Source of the DNA: Caballeronia pedi
Lineage (GTDB): Bacteria; Pseudomonadota; Gammaproteobacteria; Burkholderiales; Burkholderiaceae
Assembly (NCBI RefSeq): GCF_001544915.2
Contig: NZ_FCOE02000036.1
Span: 1 to 64,000 of the forward strand
Direction: 5' to 3'
DNA: 64,000 bases
Notes under the pieces: model-generated
Told to the model about the DNA's origin: nothing
Databases searched by the model: none
Seen by the model: only the letters and a program-made list of their open reading frames with translations
Position numbers and translations under genes: made by a program
Shown here: positions 1 through 7,863 of the stretch, piece by piece
How positions within the stretch are numbered: position 1 is the first letter of the stretch
How the letters are laid out: every line of letters begins with the position of its first letter

Positions 1-28
1 CCCGAAAGACTGAAACCGCACTCGCTAT

Positions 29-101
29 CAAGCGCCCACACTTATCGGCTGTTAGTTTTTAAAGAGCACATCGCAAGAATCACATCAACTTCCGTCTTGC
101 G
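29..101 (-). promoter_or_regulatory. rRNA leader with boxB-, boxA- and boxC-like antitermination elements
   Basis: Read on the minus strand, a boxA-like TGCTCTTTAAAAA lies at 56-68. It is preceded by a 7-bp stem CGCAAGA/TCTTGCG (72-78 with 95-101) in the boxB position, and followed by a boxC-like AGTGTGGGCGCTTG (29-42). The order boxB-boxA-boxC matches bacterial rrn leaders that recruit Nus factors for processive antitermination. A 16S-23S spacer also carries boxA, but the promoter just upstream favours the 5' leader of a complete operon. Confidence 0.75.
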
Positions 102-128
102 TCGCTGCATCAGCAGCAGAGAAACGAG

Positions 129-180
129 ATTATGACGGGCCGATGACGTCATCGCAAGCCCTCTGCGCAAAATATTTTTC
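129..180 (-). promoter_or_regulatory. rRNA operon promoter (P1-like) reading leftward
   Basis: On the minus strand there is a -35 TTGCGA (152-157), a 17-base spacer and a -10 CATAAT (129-134). An A/T-only block (about 170-179) sits upstream of the -35 and resembles an UP element. The antitermination leader at 29-101 follows in the same direction, which is why this is read as an rRNA promoter. The start site would be near 121. The 16S gene itself is beyond the left edge, so this is inferred from promoter plus leader. Confidence 0.7.
141..154. repeat. 14-bp perfect palindrome inside the rRNA promoter spacer
   Basis: CGATGACGTCATCG is perfectly self-complementary. It fills most of the spacer between -35 and -10 of the rRNA promoter and touches the -35 hexamer. 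A dimeric protein bound here would block RNA polymerase, so it is a candidate operator. Chance cannot be excluded. Confidence 0.5.
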
Positions 181-254
181 GAAACTCGCATAAGACCTGC
201 GAACGCGAGAAGCCTTGACCAATCTCCTCGCGTCGGATAAAAGCCGGCGACAAG

Positions 255-629
255 TCAGCTTCCGAAAAACGGCTTGCAGAATCCCGCCGGGCCGACGCAA
301 TCCGAATCCGACATCGAACCATGCTTCATCGACATGGGTGCATGCATCGGGCCGGAACCCGATGCCGCGCCGCCCGCGTGCGTGCCGCCGTAAGCTTCGT
401 TCGCTTCATTTGCGTTCTGTTGCGCGGCGACCTTTGCTTCCGCCGCCTGAATATCCGCGGGATAGTTGGCTTGCTCGCCCATGGCGGGCGAATAGCCGGC
501 TTGCTCCAACTGCACGAGCTCGGCTTTCACTTGAGCACGAGTCAGCGGACCGTTCTGATCTTGTGCGAAAACAAACGTGGGAGCCGCGACCACGGCGAGG
601 GATACGACGATTTTGGCAATGGCGTTCAT
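255..629 (-). CDS. DUF4148 family secreted small protein
   Basis: This is a protein of 124 residues with a clear Sec signal peptide (hydrophobic core about residues 5-20, predicted cut after VFA). The conserved DUF4148 segment follows: LTRAQVKAEL, then a Gly/Tyr-containing stretch and YPADIQAAEAKV. Its function is unknown; the family is abundant in Burkholderiaceae as short exported proteins. The ATG at 629 is chosen because GGAG (640-643) lies about ten bases upstream. An in-frame GTG at 638 would sit directly on that ribosome site. It is transcribed toward the rRNA promoter with no gene between. The Gly/Ser/Met-rich tail (residues about 85-110) is low complexity. Confidence 0.85.
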   Translation of the reverse strand: MNAIAKIVVSLAVVAAPTFVFAQDQNGPLTRAQVKAELVQLEQAGYSPAMGEQANYPADIQAAEAKVAAQQNANEANEAYGGTHAGGAASGSGPMHAPMSMKHGSMSDSDCVGPAGFCKPFFGS

Positions 630-999
630 GATGTTCACACTCCGACAGATATAGGTTGACCGGATCGCACGCGATCCACGAACCTCATCGAACGCACAGG
701 GCCCTTGCGCGGCTTCGACTCACTCGACCTAGGTTTCAAGCGTAGAGGCTTCGATTGGTTAACCCAGGCATGGGCCAATCTATTCCCACGGCACAGCACG
801 AAGACTGCCGAAAGAACATCAGGAGGGGAGAAAGAAGAGAAAAGCGCGGAGGACGCACCGGATGAGGAGTCCGGCAAGGCGCCAGCCAGCGCCCGTCCAC
901 CGCGCTTCGATTGTGACGCAAGGCGGCGCGAAGATCATCGCCGCTTGCGTTGAAGATACCTTGTCGATCTCGCAACAATGTCGGCTGCGAACCGCACGT
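630..999. other. Non-coding stretch with a short dyad upstream of the DUF4148 gene
   Basis: No convincing gene lies in these 370 bases; the short frames lack codon bias and ribosome sites. The one structured element is GGATCGC-AC-GCGATCC (662-677), a 7-bp inverted repeat about 33 bases upstream of the DUF4148 start, which may be an operator. No clear terminator for the penicillin-acylase gene was seen. Confidence 0.4.
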
Positions 1000-3423
1000 T
1001 CAATGTGTGTCCGGCACGAGATGCACGCGCTTTTCGGTCGCCGCCTCGACGGCCGGGCGCGAATAGAGCAGCGGGAAGTACTGCCCATCGAGCCACATCT
1101 GCGCAAGATCGCGATAGTGCGGGCTATCCGGGTCGCCGGACTCGCCGGGCAGATTCACCGCGCGCGAGTCATCCCAGTTGCCGACATCCACGACCACGCG
1201 AAACGACGGCCCATTGGTCTCGCGGAAATCGCTCGCACGGTACGTCGACTGATTCGGCGTATAGGCGCTGCCTCCCTTTCCAGTCGGCCCGACATTGAGT
1301 TTCGCGCGCATGTCCGCATCGACGACATCCGCGAGCGGATGCGCGTTCAGGTTCGTCTGCAACTTGCCCCATTGCCACTGGCTTGCGTCCGCGCCCTGCA
1401 GACGCCGCATCTCTTCATAGGCATCGTGCAGGCTCGAAAGCAGTACGGCATCGCGTCTGGCTTGTGCGTCATTATCGAAACGCGTCTCCGGATGTTCCAG
1501 CGTATCGAGCATCACGGCCGTGTCGGGCGCGCCGAACGACGACGCCGCGTTCTTCGGCAGCACCGCATCCTTGAACGCACGGCCGAGATGCCGCGAGAGC
1601 CACACTTCTTCGAGCGCCGCTTGCGGCGAATCCGCGCCCATCTGTGCGTCCCATCCCTTCAGCATCGCGAGTGCGGCGCGCGTGTCTTCGTCATCGCTCG
1701 AAAGCGGCGCGAGCAACGCAACGAGCCTGCGCGCGGGAATCGACACGATATCGTTTTGCAACCGCTCCGAATCTTCGATCGACACTTTAGGAAGCGACTT
1801 CAATACTTCGTCGATACGCTGATGGCGCGAACCGTTGGTCCATTCGAAACCGAGCTTGCGTTCCGCGTACGGATAGCCCGCCGGCAGATTCATTTCATTC
1901 GACGTGGTGAAGTAACCCTGCGCCGGGTTATAGACCGAAGGCATCGCATCGCGCGGCCAGAAGCCCGCCCATTCATAGCGGCCATCGCCAGGCACGGGCA
2001 TGAGGCCATCCCAGTTCGGGCGAATCGGTGCGAGTCCGCTCGGCACCCAGCCGATATTGCCTTGCGTGTCCGCATACACCTGATTGACGGTCGGCGCGCC
2101 CCAGGTCGCGAGCGAGGCTTTGAATTGCGCGTAGTTCTTCGCGCGCATGTAGCGCATCGAATCGAAGTATGGCGACATGCCGGGCGACAGCCACGCCGTT
2201 CGCACCGCGAATGCGCGATGCCTGCTCTCTTCCGTGTAGATCACCGGACCATGACGCGTGAAAAGCAGATCGGCGGTGACAGGCGATCCATTGCGCACGG
2301 CGATCTGCTCGCGCACGACATGCATCGGCTCCCACTTGCCTTTATAGCGATACTCTCGCGGATTCGCCGGATTCAACTCATATACGTAAAGATCTTCCTG
2401 ATCGATGTTGAAGATCGTGAGGCCATACGCGATCGAACCGTTGTGCCCGATCGAAATGCCCGGCGCGGACGGCTCACCCGCGCCGATGATATTCAGCGTC
2501 GGCGTGCTGATCTGCTGGATGTAGCGCAAGCTCGGCGCCGCATACGCACGATGCGGATCGTTCGCCATGATCGCGCGCCCCGTCGTCGACTTCGATGGCG
2601 CGATCACCCAATTGTTACTGCCTTCGGTGACTTCCTCGGGATTATCTGCGGCGGCGATCATCGTCGTGGAAGCATCGGCGCTTTTCATCGACTCTTTCGT
2701 CACGCGCACGCCTTGCGTCGCGAGCGTGAAGACCTTGAGGACGTCGTCCGGAAGACAGGGATCGAGGCCAGCGGGCATCTGCGCTTTCCACTGCGGCTGC
2801 AGGCCGAAACGCACCGAATCGGCATCGAGCGAACTCTTGCACGCCACGCGCGCCCGCGCCACTTCGCTCGTCAGATTTCTCGTGAGACCGTGGCTGCGAA
2901 TGCGCACGATGTCATCCGCATTCCACTTCGCCGGCCAATAGCCGATCTTGCGGAATTCATAGGGCATGCGGTCCGGATGCGCGGCAAGCCAGCCGATATA
3001 CGCATTCACGCCTGCAGCAAAACGCGTGGCCGCGGGCTTCGCATCGGGACCGTAGCGTTGCCATTCGGTCGTCATGTCGCCGCGATAGAGAAAGAGCCGC
3101 GTCGCCTTGTCCTGTTCGACGTATGCAGACCCGAACACTTCCGAGAGTTCACCGAGTCCGCGCCTGCGCCAGAGATCGATCTGGAACAGACGATCACGCG
3201 CCGCATTGAAGCCCTGCACGAAGAAGGCATCGCTGTCGGTCGCCGCGAAGATGTGCGGCACGCCCCATCGATCGATCAGAATATCCGATGGCTGTGAAAG
3301 CCCCGTCACGGCGATCGTTTCGACGACCGGTGCTTCCGCACGCACGACTGGCGCTGCAAGCGTTCCGATTATCGACGTGCCGAACATGAGCGCGAGCAAG
3401 CGTTGCCTCTTCGTTACCTTCAT
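1000..3423 (-). CDS. Penicillin acylase family Ntn-hydrolase (secreted)
   Basis: The product has 807 residues, the usual size of penicillin/AHL-acylase precursors. A signal peptide covers about residues 1-29 (cut near VRA). The alpha-chain starts with the typical DRWGVPHIFA (51-60) and the segment with GFNAARDRLFQIDLWRRR (71-88). The Gly-Ser junction of EGSNNWV gives Ser269 as the expected N-terminal nucleophile of the beta-chain after autocleavage, so a periplasmic heterodimer that hydrolyses amide bonds is expected. Known substrates of the family include beta-lactam side chains, acyl-homoserine lactones and lipopeptides; the sequence does not decide among them. The ATG at 3423 has AAGGAG upstream; the frame is open to 3612 but that extension has no signal peptide. 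Confidence 0.9.
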   Translation of the reverse strand: MKVTKRQRLLALMFGTSIIGTLAAPVVRAEAPVVETIAVTGLSQPSDILIDRWGVPHIFAATDSDAFFVQGFNAARDRLFQIDLWRRRGLGELSEVFGSAYVEQDKATRLFLYRGDMTTEWQRYGPDAKPAATRFAAGVNAYIGWLAAHPDRMPYEFRKIGYWPAKWNADDIVRIRSHGLTRNLTSEVARARVACKSSLDADSVRFGLQPQWKAQMPAGLDPCLPDDVLKVFTLATQGVRVTKESMKSADASTTMIAAADNPEEVTEGSNNWVIAPSKSTTGRAIMANDPHRAYAAPSLRYIQQISTPTLNIIGAGEPSAPGISIGHNGSIAYGLTIFNIDQEDLYVYELNPANPREYRYKGKWEPMHVVREQIAVRNGSPVTADLLFTRHGPVIYTEESRHRAFAVRTAWLSPGMSPYFDSMRYMRAKNYAQFKASLATWGAPTVNQVYADTQGNIGWVPSGLAPIRPNWDGLMPVPGDGRYEWAGFWPRDAMPSVYNPAQGYFTTSNEMNLPAGYPYAERKLGFEWTNGSRHQRIDEVLKSLPKVSIEDSERLQNDIVSIPARRLVALLAPLSSDDEDTRAALAMLKGWDAQMGADSPQAALEEVWLSRHLGRAFKDAVLPKNAASSFGAPDTAVMLDTLEHPETRFDNDAQARRDAVLLSSLHDAYEEMRRLQGADASQWQWGKLQTNLNAHPLADVVDADMRAKLNVGPTGKGGSAYTPNQSTYRASDFRETNGPSFRVVVDVGNWDDSRAVNLPGESGDPDSPHYRDLAQMWLDGQYFPLLYSRPAVEAATEKRVHLVPDTH

Positions 3424-3629
3424 CAGAGCGTCTCCTTTTTTATCGATGTGAATTCGAGTCACGCGGATAGCAATGTAATTCGAATGCAAAGCGCGCGCAA
3501 AGGCCAATCGCGCTTTCGGGTTACATCTGGATACATTGAATGGCTTTTTTCGCGTCGATCCTGCGCGTGCTCGCTCGTCGAAACCACAGAAGCATACGAA
3601 GCGCACACCCACAGCAAAGGAGATACCCG

Positions 3630-4010
3630 ATGACCGAGTCCAATCAGAACGTTGATCCGATCGAGGTCGCGAAGCGCGTCTACGAGGCCTATGTCGCGAA
3701 GGACCGCGACGCGATCGAAGCCCTCATCGCTGACGACTTTCACTTCACGAGCCCGCGCGACAACCGTCTCGATCGCGCGACCTACTTCTCTCGCTGCTGG
3801 CCGAATGCGCACGTGACGGACGACTTCAGGTTCGTTCCTCTGCTGCGCGATGGAGAACATGTGTTCGTGACTTACGATTTGCGCATGAAGGATGGCAGTG
3901 CATTCCGCAACAGCGAGATTCTCACCGTTCGGAACGGCAGGCTCACCGAAGCGCAAGTCTTCTTTGGATGGATGCTTCCTCACGAAGCGCCCGAAGGAGG
4001 TTCGCTTTGA
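3630..4010 (+). CDS. Nuclear transport factor 2 / SnoaL-like family protein
   Basis: A 126-residue protein with the NTF2-like pattern: an N-terminal helix (VAKRVYEAYVAKDRDAIEAL), then FHFTSPRDNRLDRATYF, then beta strands ending in VRNGRLTEAQVFFGW. Such single-domain alpha+beta barrels serve as small isomerases, hydrolases or binding proteins; no specific role can be given. The start at 3630 has AAAGGAGA at 3616-3623. It is divergent from the penicillin-acylase gene, so 3424-3629 must hold both promoters. That interval contains AATTCGA twice (3451-3457, 3477-3483). Confidence 0.85.
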   Translation: MTESNQNVDPIEVAKRVYEAYVAKDRDAIEALIADDFHFTSPRDNRLDRATYFSRCWPNAHVTDDFRFVPLLRDGEHVFVTYDLRMKDGSAFRNSEILTVRNGRLTEAQVFFGWMLPHEAPEGGSL

Positions 4011-4077
4011 TTTACTTCGCTATCCAAATCATTACGATCAGACGACATTCTTTCATTTACACAACGAATCATCGTCC

Positions 4078-4102
4078 ATAGAAGCGGAAAGAAAGCTTCT
4101 AT
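4078..4102. repeat. 8-bp inverted repeat in an AT-rich gap
   Basis: ATAGAAGC and GCTTCTAT are separated by nine purines (4086-4094). The gap 4011-4202 is noticeably poorer in GC than its surroundings. The dyad could end transcription of the NTF2-like gene (there is no T tract) or be an operator for the lipoprotein-phospholipase pair. Confidence 0.4.
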
Positions 4103-4202
4103 TACCCGCATCTCACGCAAACGTTTCACAAAACTTTCGCGCAGCATCAGCACACTGACGTCCGCATTCTTCATCGCATGCGTACGCCAGAGGAACTCGC
4201 TC

Positions 4203-4460
4203 ATGCTGTGCCGTCCTTTCCTGATCTTCGCGTTGTTGCTATCGCTCTCTGCTTGCGGTCCTGACGACAACGCAACGCCCCTCCCATCGTCGAATGCGAA
4301 TGCCGCGTCCGACAGCGCCGCCACGGACGCGGCAGCGGCATTGCCCGTATTCGCCAGCGACCCGGTTGCAAGCGCACAAGCGAGCCTGGATGCGGACAGC
4401 CGTCAGGTGCCGCCGGTCCTGAGCTACGCGCCGGACTCCGATGACACCGCGCATCACTGA
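4203..4460 (+). CDS. Small hypothetical lipoprotein
   Basis: An 85-residue protein with a lipoprotein signal peptide; the lipobox is LSLSACG, with the modified Cys at about residue 18. The mature part is Ala/Ser/Asp-rich and has no recognised fold. The start has GAGGA seven bases upstream. Only 36 bases separate its stop from the phospholipase C gene, so the two are probably co-transcribed. That suggests an accessory role in envelope handling of the lipase, but this is context only. Confidence 0.7.
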   Translation: MLCRPFLIFALLLSLSACGPDDNATPLPSSNANAASDSAATDAAAALPVFASDPVASAQASLDADSRQVPPVLSYAPDSDDTAHH

Positions 4461-4496
4461 CTTCCGTCTTTCCCCCAAGCAGAAGGAAAATAACCG

Positions 4497-6626
4497 ATGA
4501 CATCGAATAGCCGTCGCCGTTTCCTGCAAACCGTCGCCCACTCGGCGGGCGCCGCCGCGGCGCTCACCGCCTTTCCCGATTCGATCCGTCGCGCACTGGC
4601 CGTTCCGGCCGCGTCGCGCACCGGAAGCATTCAGGATGTCGAACATATCGTCGTATTCATGCAGGAAAACCGCTCCTTCGATCACTACTTCGGCCACTTG
4701 CGCGGCGTGCGCGGCTATAACGATCGCTTTCCGATTCCGCTTCCGAACGGCAAGCCCGCATGGTTCCAGCCGTCGAAAGCCGACCCGACGAAGCCCGTTT
4801 TGCCGTTTCATCTCGATACGTCGACGACGAGCGCGCAATGCGTCGGCGATCTGGACCACTCCTGGTACAAGACCCACGCCGCAATCGATGCAGGCCGTTA
4901 CGATCAGTGGTGCGCGAACAAGACCGACATGACGATGGGCTACCATCTGCGCAGCGACATTCCGTTCCACTACGCGCTCGCCGACGCATTCACGGTCTGC
5001 GACGCTTACTTCTGCTCGCTGCCAGGACCGACACACCCGAACCGCGCGTATCTCATGACGGGCATGGTCGACCCGACGGGCACGAAGGGTGGCCCGCTTC
5101 TCGACAACAACGATTTCGTGGATGGCGACGGGCCGCCGAACTATCAATTGCTGTCGTGGACCACGTATCCGGAACGGCTGCAGGAAGCCGGCATTTCGTG
5201 GCAGATCTATCAACAAGGGCTGACAGGCGACGATCCGCTCAACGGCAACTACGGCACCAATATCCTGCAGAACTTCACGAACTTCATCAATGCGAAACCC
5301 GGCACGCCGCTTTACGAGCGCGCGCAGACCGTGCGCACGATCGACGATCTGAAGGCCGACGTACTCGCGAACCGGCTACCGCAAGTGTCGTGGCTGTGCC
5401 CGCCAGCCGCGTTCTCCGAGCATCCGAAATACACGCCTGCCTATGGCGCCGAATACACGTCGCAGGTACTCGACGCATTGACTTCGAATCCCGAGGTGTG
5501 GAGCAAGACCGTGCTCTTCATCATGTACGACGAGAACGACGGATTCTTCGATCATGTCGTGCCGCCGCAACCGCCGACCTCGCGCGCGCAAGGCCAGTCG
5601 ACCGTCTCGACCGACGGCGAAATACACAACATCGTGAATCCGGCGCGCGGCGGCAGCTACACCGTCGACAATCTGCCGTACGGTCTCGGGCCGCGCGTGC
5701 CGATGACGATCGTATCGCCGTGGACGAAAGGCGGCTTCGTGTGCTCGCAGGTCTTCGACCACACGTCCGTGATCCGCTTCATCGAAGCACGCTTCAACGT
5801 GATGGAACCGAATATCACGCCGTGGCGTCGTTCGGTGTGCGGCGACCTCACCGCAGCATTCGATTTCCGCACCACCGATTCGCGCATGCCGACGCTGCCG
5901 GACACGAGCAATTACCGCACGATCGCGGACAACCAATGCTCGACGCAACCGCCGCCCACCGTCCCCACGACACCCGCGCCGATCGACGCCCAGGAATCCG
6001 GGCCCCGCTTCGCCCGCGCATTGCCTTACGAGTTGCACGTCAACGGCCACGCGAAGGACAAGCAGAATCAGTTTGTCATCGACTTCGCGAACACCGGCCG
6101 TCAGGGCGCGCACTTTTACGTGTATTCGGGCAATCGCACCGATGGTCCGTGGCGCTATACCGTCGAAGCCGGAAAGTCCGTGCGCGAAGCGTTCGACCTC
6201 GTCAACACCAACGGCGTCTATGCCTTCACGGTGTATGGACCGAATGGTTTCGTTCGCAACTATTCCGGCAACGTCACGCGCGCGACGGACAAACACGCCG
6301 AGCGCAACGCGCAAGCGGAAGTCAAGGCGCATTACGACATCGCGAACGGCAACCTCGTGCTTCGCTTCGTCAACGACGGCAATGCGCATGCAAAGCTATC
6401 CGTGGTCGATAACGCATACGGCGCGCACGCGCGTCAGGTGAACGTGCCGCCGGGCGCGATGCTCGAGGAAACGTGGAATCTCGCGGCCAGCCATCACTGG
6501 TATGACGTGACGGTAATCGATCGCGACGACGCGAGTTTCTCGCGCCGCATCGCGGGTCACATTGAAACCGGGCGGCCGAGCATTACCGATCCGGCCGCCG
6601 TCGCACCGGTTACATCGGCAAGCTGA
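4497..6626 (+). CDS. Phosphocholine-type phospholipase C, Tat-exported
   Basis: The 709-residue product begins with a twin-arginine signal (SRRRFLQ, residues 5-11), matching export of folded PlcH/PlcN-type enzymes. The phosphoesterase domain begins with DVEHIVVFMQENRSFDHYFG, the metal-binding N-terminal signature of bacterial phosphocholine-specific phospholipase C and acid phosphatase AcpA relatives. Further hallmarks are PGPTHPNRAYLMTG and MYDENDGFFDHVVPP. Two C-terminal DUF756 repeats follow (about 495-690). The enzyme hydrolyses phosphatidylcholine or sphingomyelin to a diacylglycerol or ceramide plus phosphocholine outside the cytoplasm. AGAAGGAAA precedes the ATG. The downstream hairpin at 6640-6663 probably ends the unit. 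Confidence 0.93.
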   Translation: MTSNSRRRFLQTVAHSAGAAAALTAFPDSIRRALAVPAASRTGSIQDVEHIVVFMQENRSFDHYFGHLRGVRGYNDRFPIPLPNGKPAWFQPSKADPTKPVLPFHLDTSTTSAQCVGDLDHSWYKTHAAIDAGRYDQWCANKTDMTMGYHLRSDIPFHYALADAFTVCDAYFCSLPGPTHPNRAYLMTGMVDPTGTKGGPLLDNNDFVDGDGPPNYQLLSWTTYPERLQEAGISWQIYQQGLTGDDPLNGNYGTNILQNFTNFINAKPGTPLYERAQTVRTIDDLKADVLANRLPQVSWLCPPAAFSEHPKYTPAYGAEYTSQVLDALTSNPEVWSKTVLFIMYDENDGFFDHVVPPQPPTSRAQGQSTVSTDGEIHNIVNPARGGSYTVDNLPYGLGPRVPMTIVSPWTKGGFVCSQVFDHTSVIRFIEARFNVMEPNITPWRRSVCGDLTAAFDFRTTDSRMPTLPDTSNYRTIADNQCSTQPPPTVPTTPAPIDAQESGPRFARALPYELHVNGHAKDKQNQFVIDFANTGRQGAHFYVYSGNRTDGPWRYTVEAGKSVREAFDLVNTNGVYAFTVYGPNGFVRNYSGNVTRATDKHAERNAQAEVKAHYDIANGNLVLRFVNDGNAHAKLSVVDNAYGAHARQVNVPPGAMLEETWNLAASHHWYDVTVIDRDDASFSRRIAGHIETGRPSITDPAAVAPVTSAS

Positions 6627-6639
6627 GCCATCCTTTCCG

Positions 6640-6663
6640 CCGCCCCGACGCAAACCGGGGCGG
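6640..6663 (+). terminator. GC-rich hairpin after the phospholipase C gene
   Basis: CCGCCCCG (6640-6647) pairs with CGGGGCGG (6656-6663) across an 8-base loop, 13 bases after the phospholipase stop. There is no T tract, so it is either a weak intrinsic terminator or an mRNA 3'-end stabiliser. A 12-bp palindrome CGAGCTAGCTCG follows at 6666-6677. Confidence 0.5.
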
Positions 6664-6828
6664 TGCGAGCTAGCTCGATCACACGCAATTCTTACCTCTT
6701 CCGCAGTCCGAGCGGCGCTTTTTACCTCGCTCGATTCCTCTGACTTTTCCGCCCTACACGGCGCATGCCCGCCGTCCTCTCCTATTCTTCTTTGACGAGC
6801 CACCGTGTGCGACAAACGCGCGCTCCGC

Positions 6829-6870
6829 TTGACATCGGCGTTCCTATTCACGTATTGTTTGGTACACCAA
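6829..6870 (+). promoter_or_regulatory. Strong promoter with overlapping operator dyad for the efflux operon
   Basis: A consensus -35 TTGACA (6829-6834) is followed after 18 bases by TATTGT (6853-6858). Immediately downstream is TTGGT-AC-ACCAA (6859-6870), a perfect 5-bp inverted repeat that would cover the start site. This layout suits repression by a TetR- or MarR-type regulator, not encoded nearby. The adaptor gene begins at 6907. Confidence 0.55.
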
Positions 6871-6906
6871 CCAAGAAACGAAAGACGCTTATTTTCGGAG
6901 CACGTC

Positions 6907-7863
6907 ATGAGCCGCGTCACCGGCATAACTTTCTGCATGCTATTTGCCGCGAGTCTCGCGGCGTGCTCGCACCAGGATCGCGATAACTACCAAGGTTATG
7001 TCGAGGGCGAGTTCGTCTATCTGGGTTCTTCGCAATCGGGCAAGCTCACGGCCTTGTCCGTCGCGCGCGGGCAAACGGTGAAAGCGGGCGCGGGCACCTT
7101 CGCGCTCGAATCCGTCGATGAAACCGCCGCGCTCGATCAGGCCCAGCGCCAGCTAACAGCCGCCCAGTCGCAACTCGAAGACATCCTCACGGGAAAGCGC
7201 GCTCCGGAGGTCGCTTCGGTGCGCGCACAACTCGCGCAGGCGCGCGCGAACGCGCGCAAGGCCGCGTTGCAACTGAGCCGCGACGAAGCGCAGTTCAGCG
7301 CGGGCGGCATCGCCAGAGGGCAACTCGACGACTCCCGCGCAAACGCCGATGCCGCCGCCGCGCAAGTGCGCGATCTCGCCGAGCAGGTCGATATCGCACG
7401 CTTGCCGGGCCGGCCGCAACAGATCGCCGCGCAGCGCGCGCAAGTGGCCGCCGCGCAGGCGTTCGTCGCGCAGGCGCAATGGAAAGTCGATCAGAAGCGC
7501 GTGGCCGCGCCCGCGGACGGACTCGTGTACGACACGCTCTATCGCGTCGGAGAATGGGTTCAGGCAGGCAATCCGGTCGTGCAGATGCTGCCGCCGCAGA
7601 ACGTGAAGGTTCGCTTCTTCGTGCCTGAGAACGTGGTCGGCAGCCTCGCGACGGGCCGCGCGGTATCGATTCGTTGCGACGGCTGCGCGGAAGACGTACC
7701 CGCGAAAATCACCTACGTGTCCAATCAGGCGGAATACACACCACCGGTCATCTATAGCAACGAAAGCCGCTCGAAGCTCGTGTTCATGGTCGAGGCCCAT
7801 CCTCAGGTGAGTGACGCGGCGAAGCTTCATCCCGGCCAACCCGTCGCGGTGAGGTTGCAATGA
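6907..7863 (+). CDS. HlyD-type membrane fusion lipoprotein of an ABC exporter
   Basis: The product has 318 residues with a lipobox-containing signal (SLAACSHQD), so it is an inner-membrane-anchored periplasmic adaptor. After the first lipoyl half (VEGEFVYLGSSQSGKL) comes an Ala/Gln-rich coiled-coil hairpin (about 75-180, repeated AQRQL, RAQLAQARANARK and similar). The second lipoyl half follows (VAAPADGLVYDTLYRVGEWV) and then a beta-barrel domain. It resembles YbhG. The start at 6907 is preferred over the in-frame 6805 because only the shorter form has a signal peptide, and the promoter overlaps the longer one. Its stop overlaps the ATPase start (ATGA), so synthesis is coupled. Confidence 0.9.
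   Translation: MSRVTGITFCMLFAASLAACSHQDRDNYQGYVEGEFVYLGSSQSGKLTALSVARGQTVKAGAGTFALESVDETAALDQAQRQLTAAQSQLEDILTGKRAPEVASVRAQLAQARANARKAALQLSRDEAQFSAGGIARGQLDDSRANADAAAAQVRDLAEQVDIARLPGRPQQIAAQRAQVAAAQAFVAQAQWKVDQKRVAAPADGLVYDTLYRVGEWVQAGNPVVQMLPPQNVKVRFFVPENVVGSLATGRAVSIRCDGCAEDVPAKITYVSNQAEYTPPVIYSNESRSKLVFMVEAHPQVSDAAKLHPGQPVAVRLQ

Noticed and set aside
1..128. A 16S rRNA or tRNA gene inside the left edge
   Set aside because: Only leader elements are visible; no 16S 5' end or cloverleaf could be drawn.
862..3297. 811-codon open frame on the plus strand opposite the penicillin acylase gene
   Set aside because: It is antisense to a clear acylase; its Arg/His/Ala-rich product has no domain and arises from the GC-rich third positions of the real gene.
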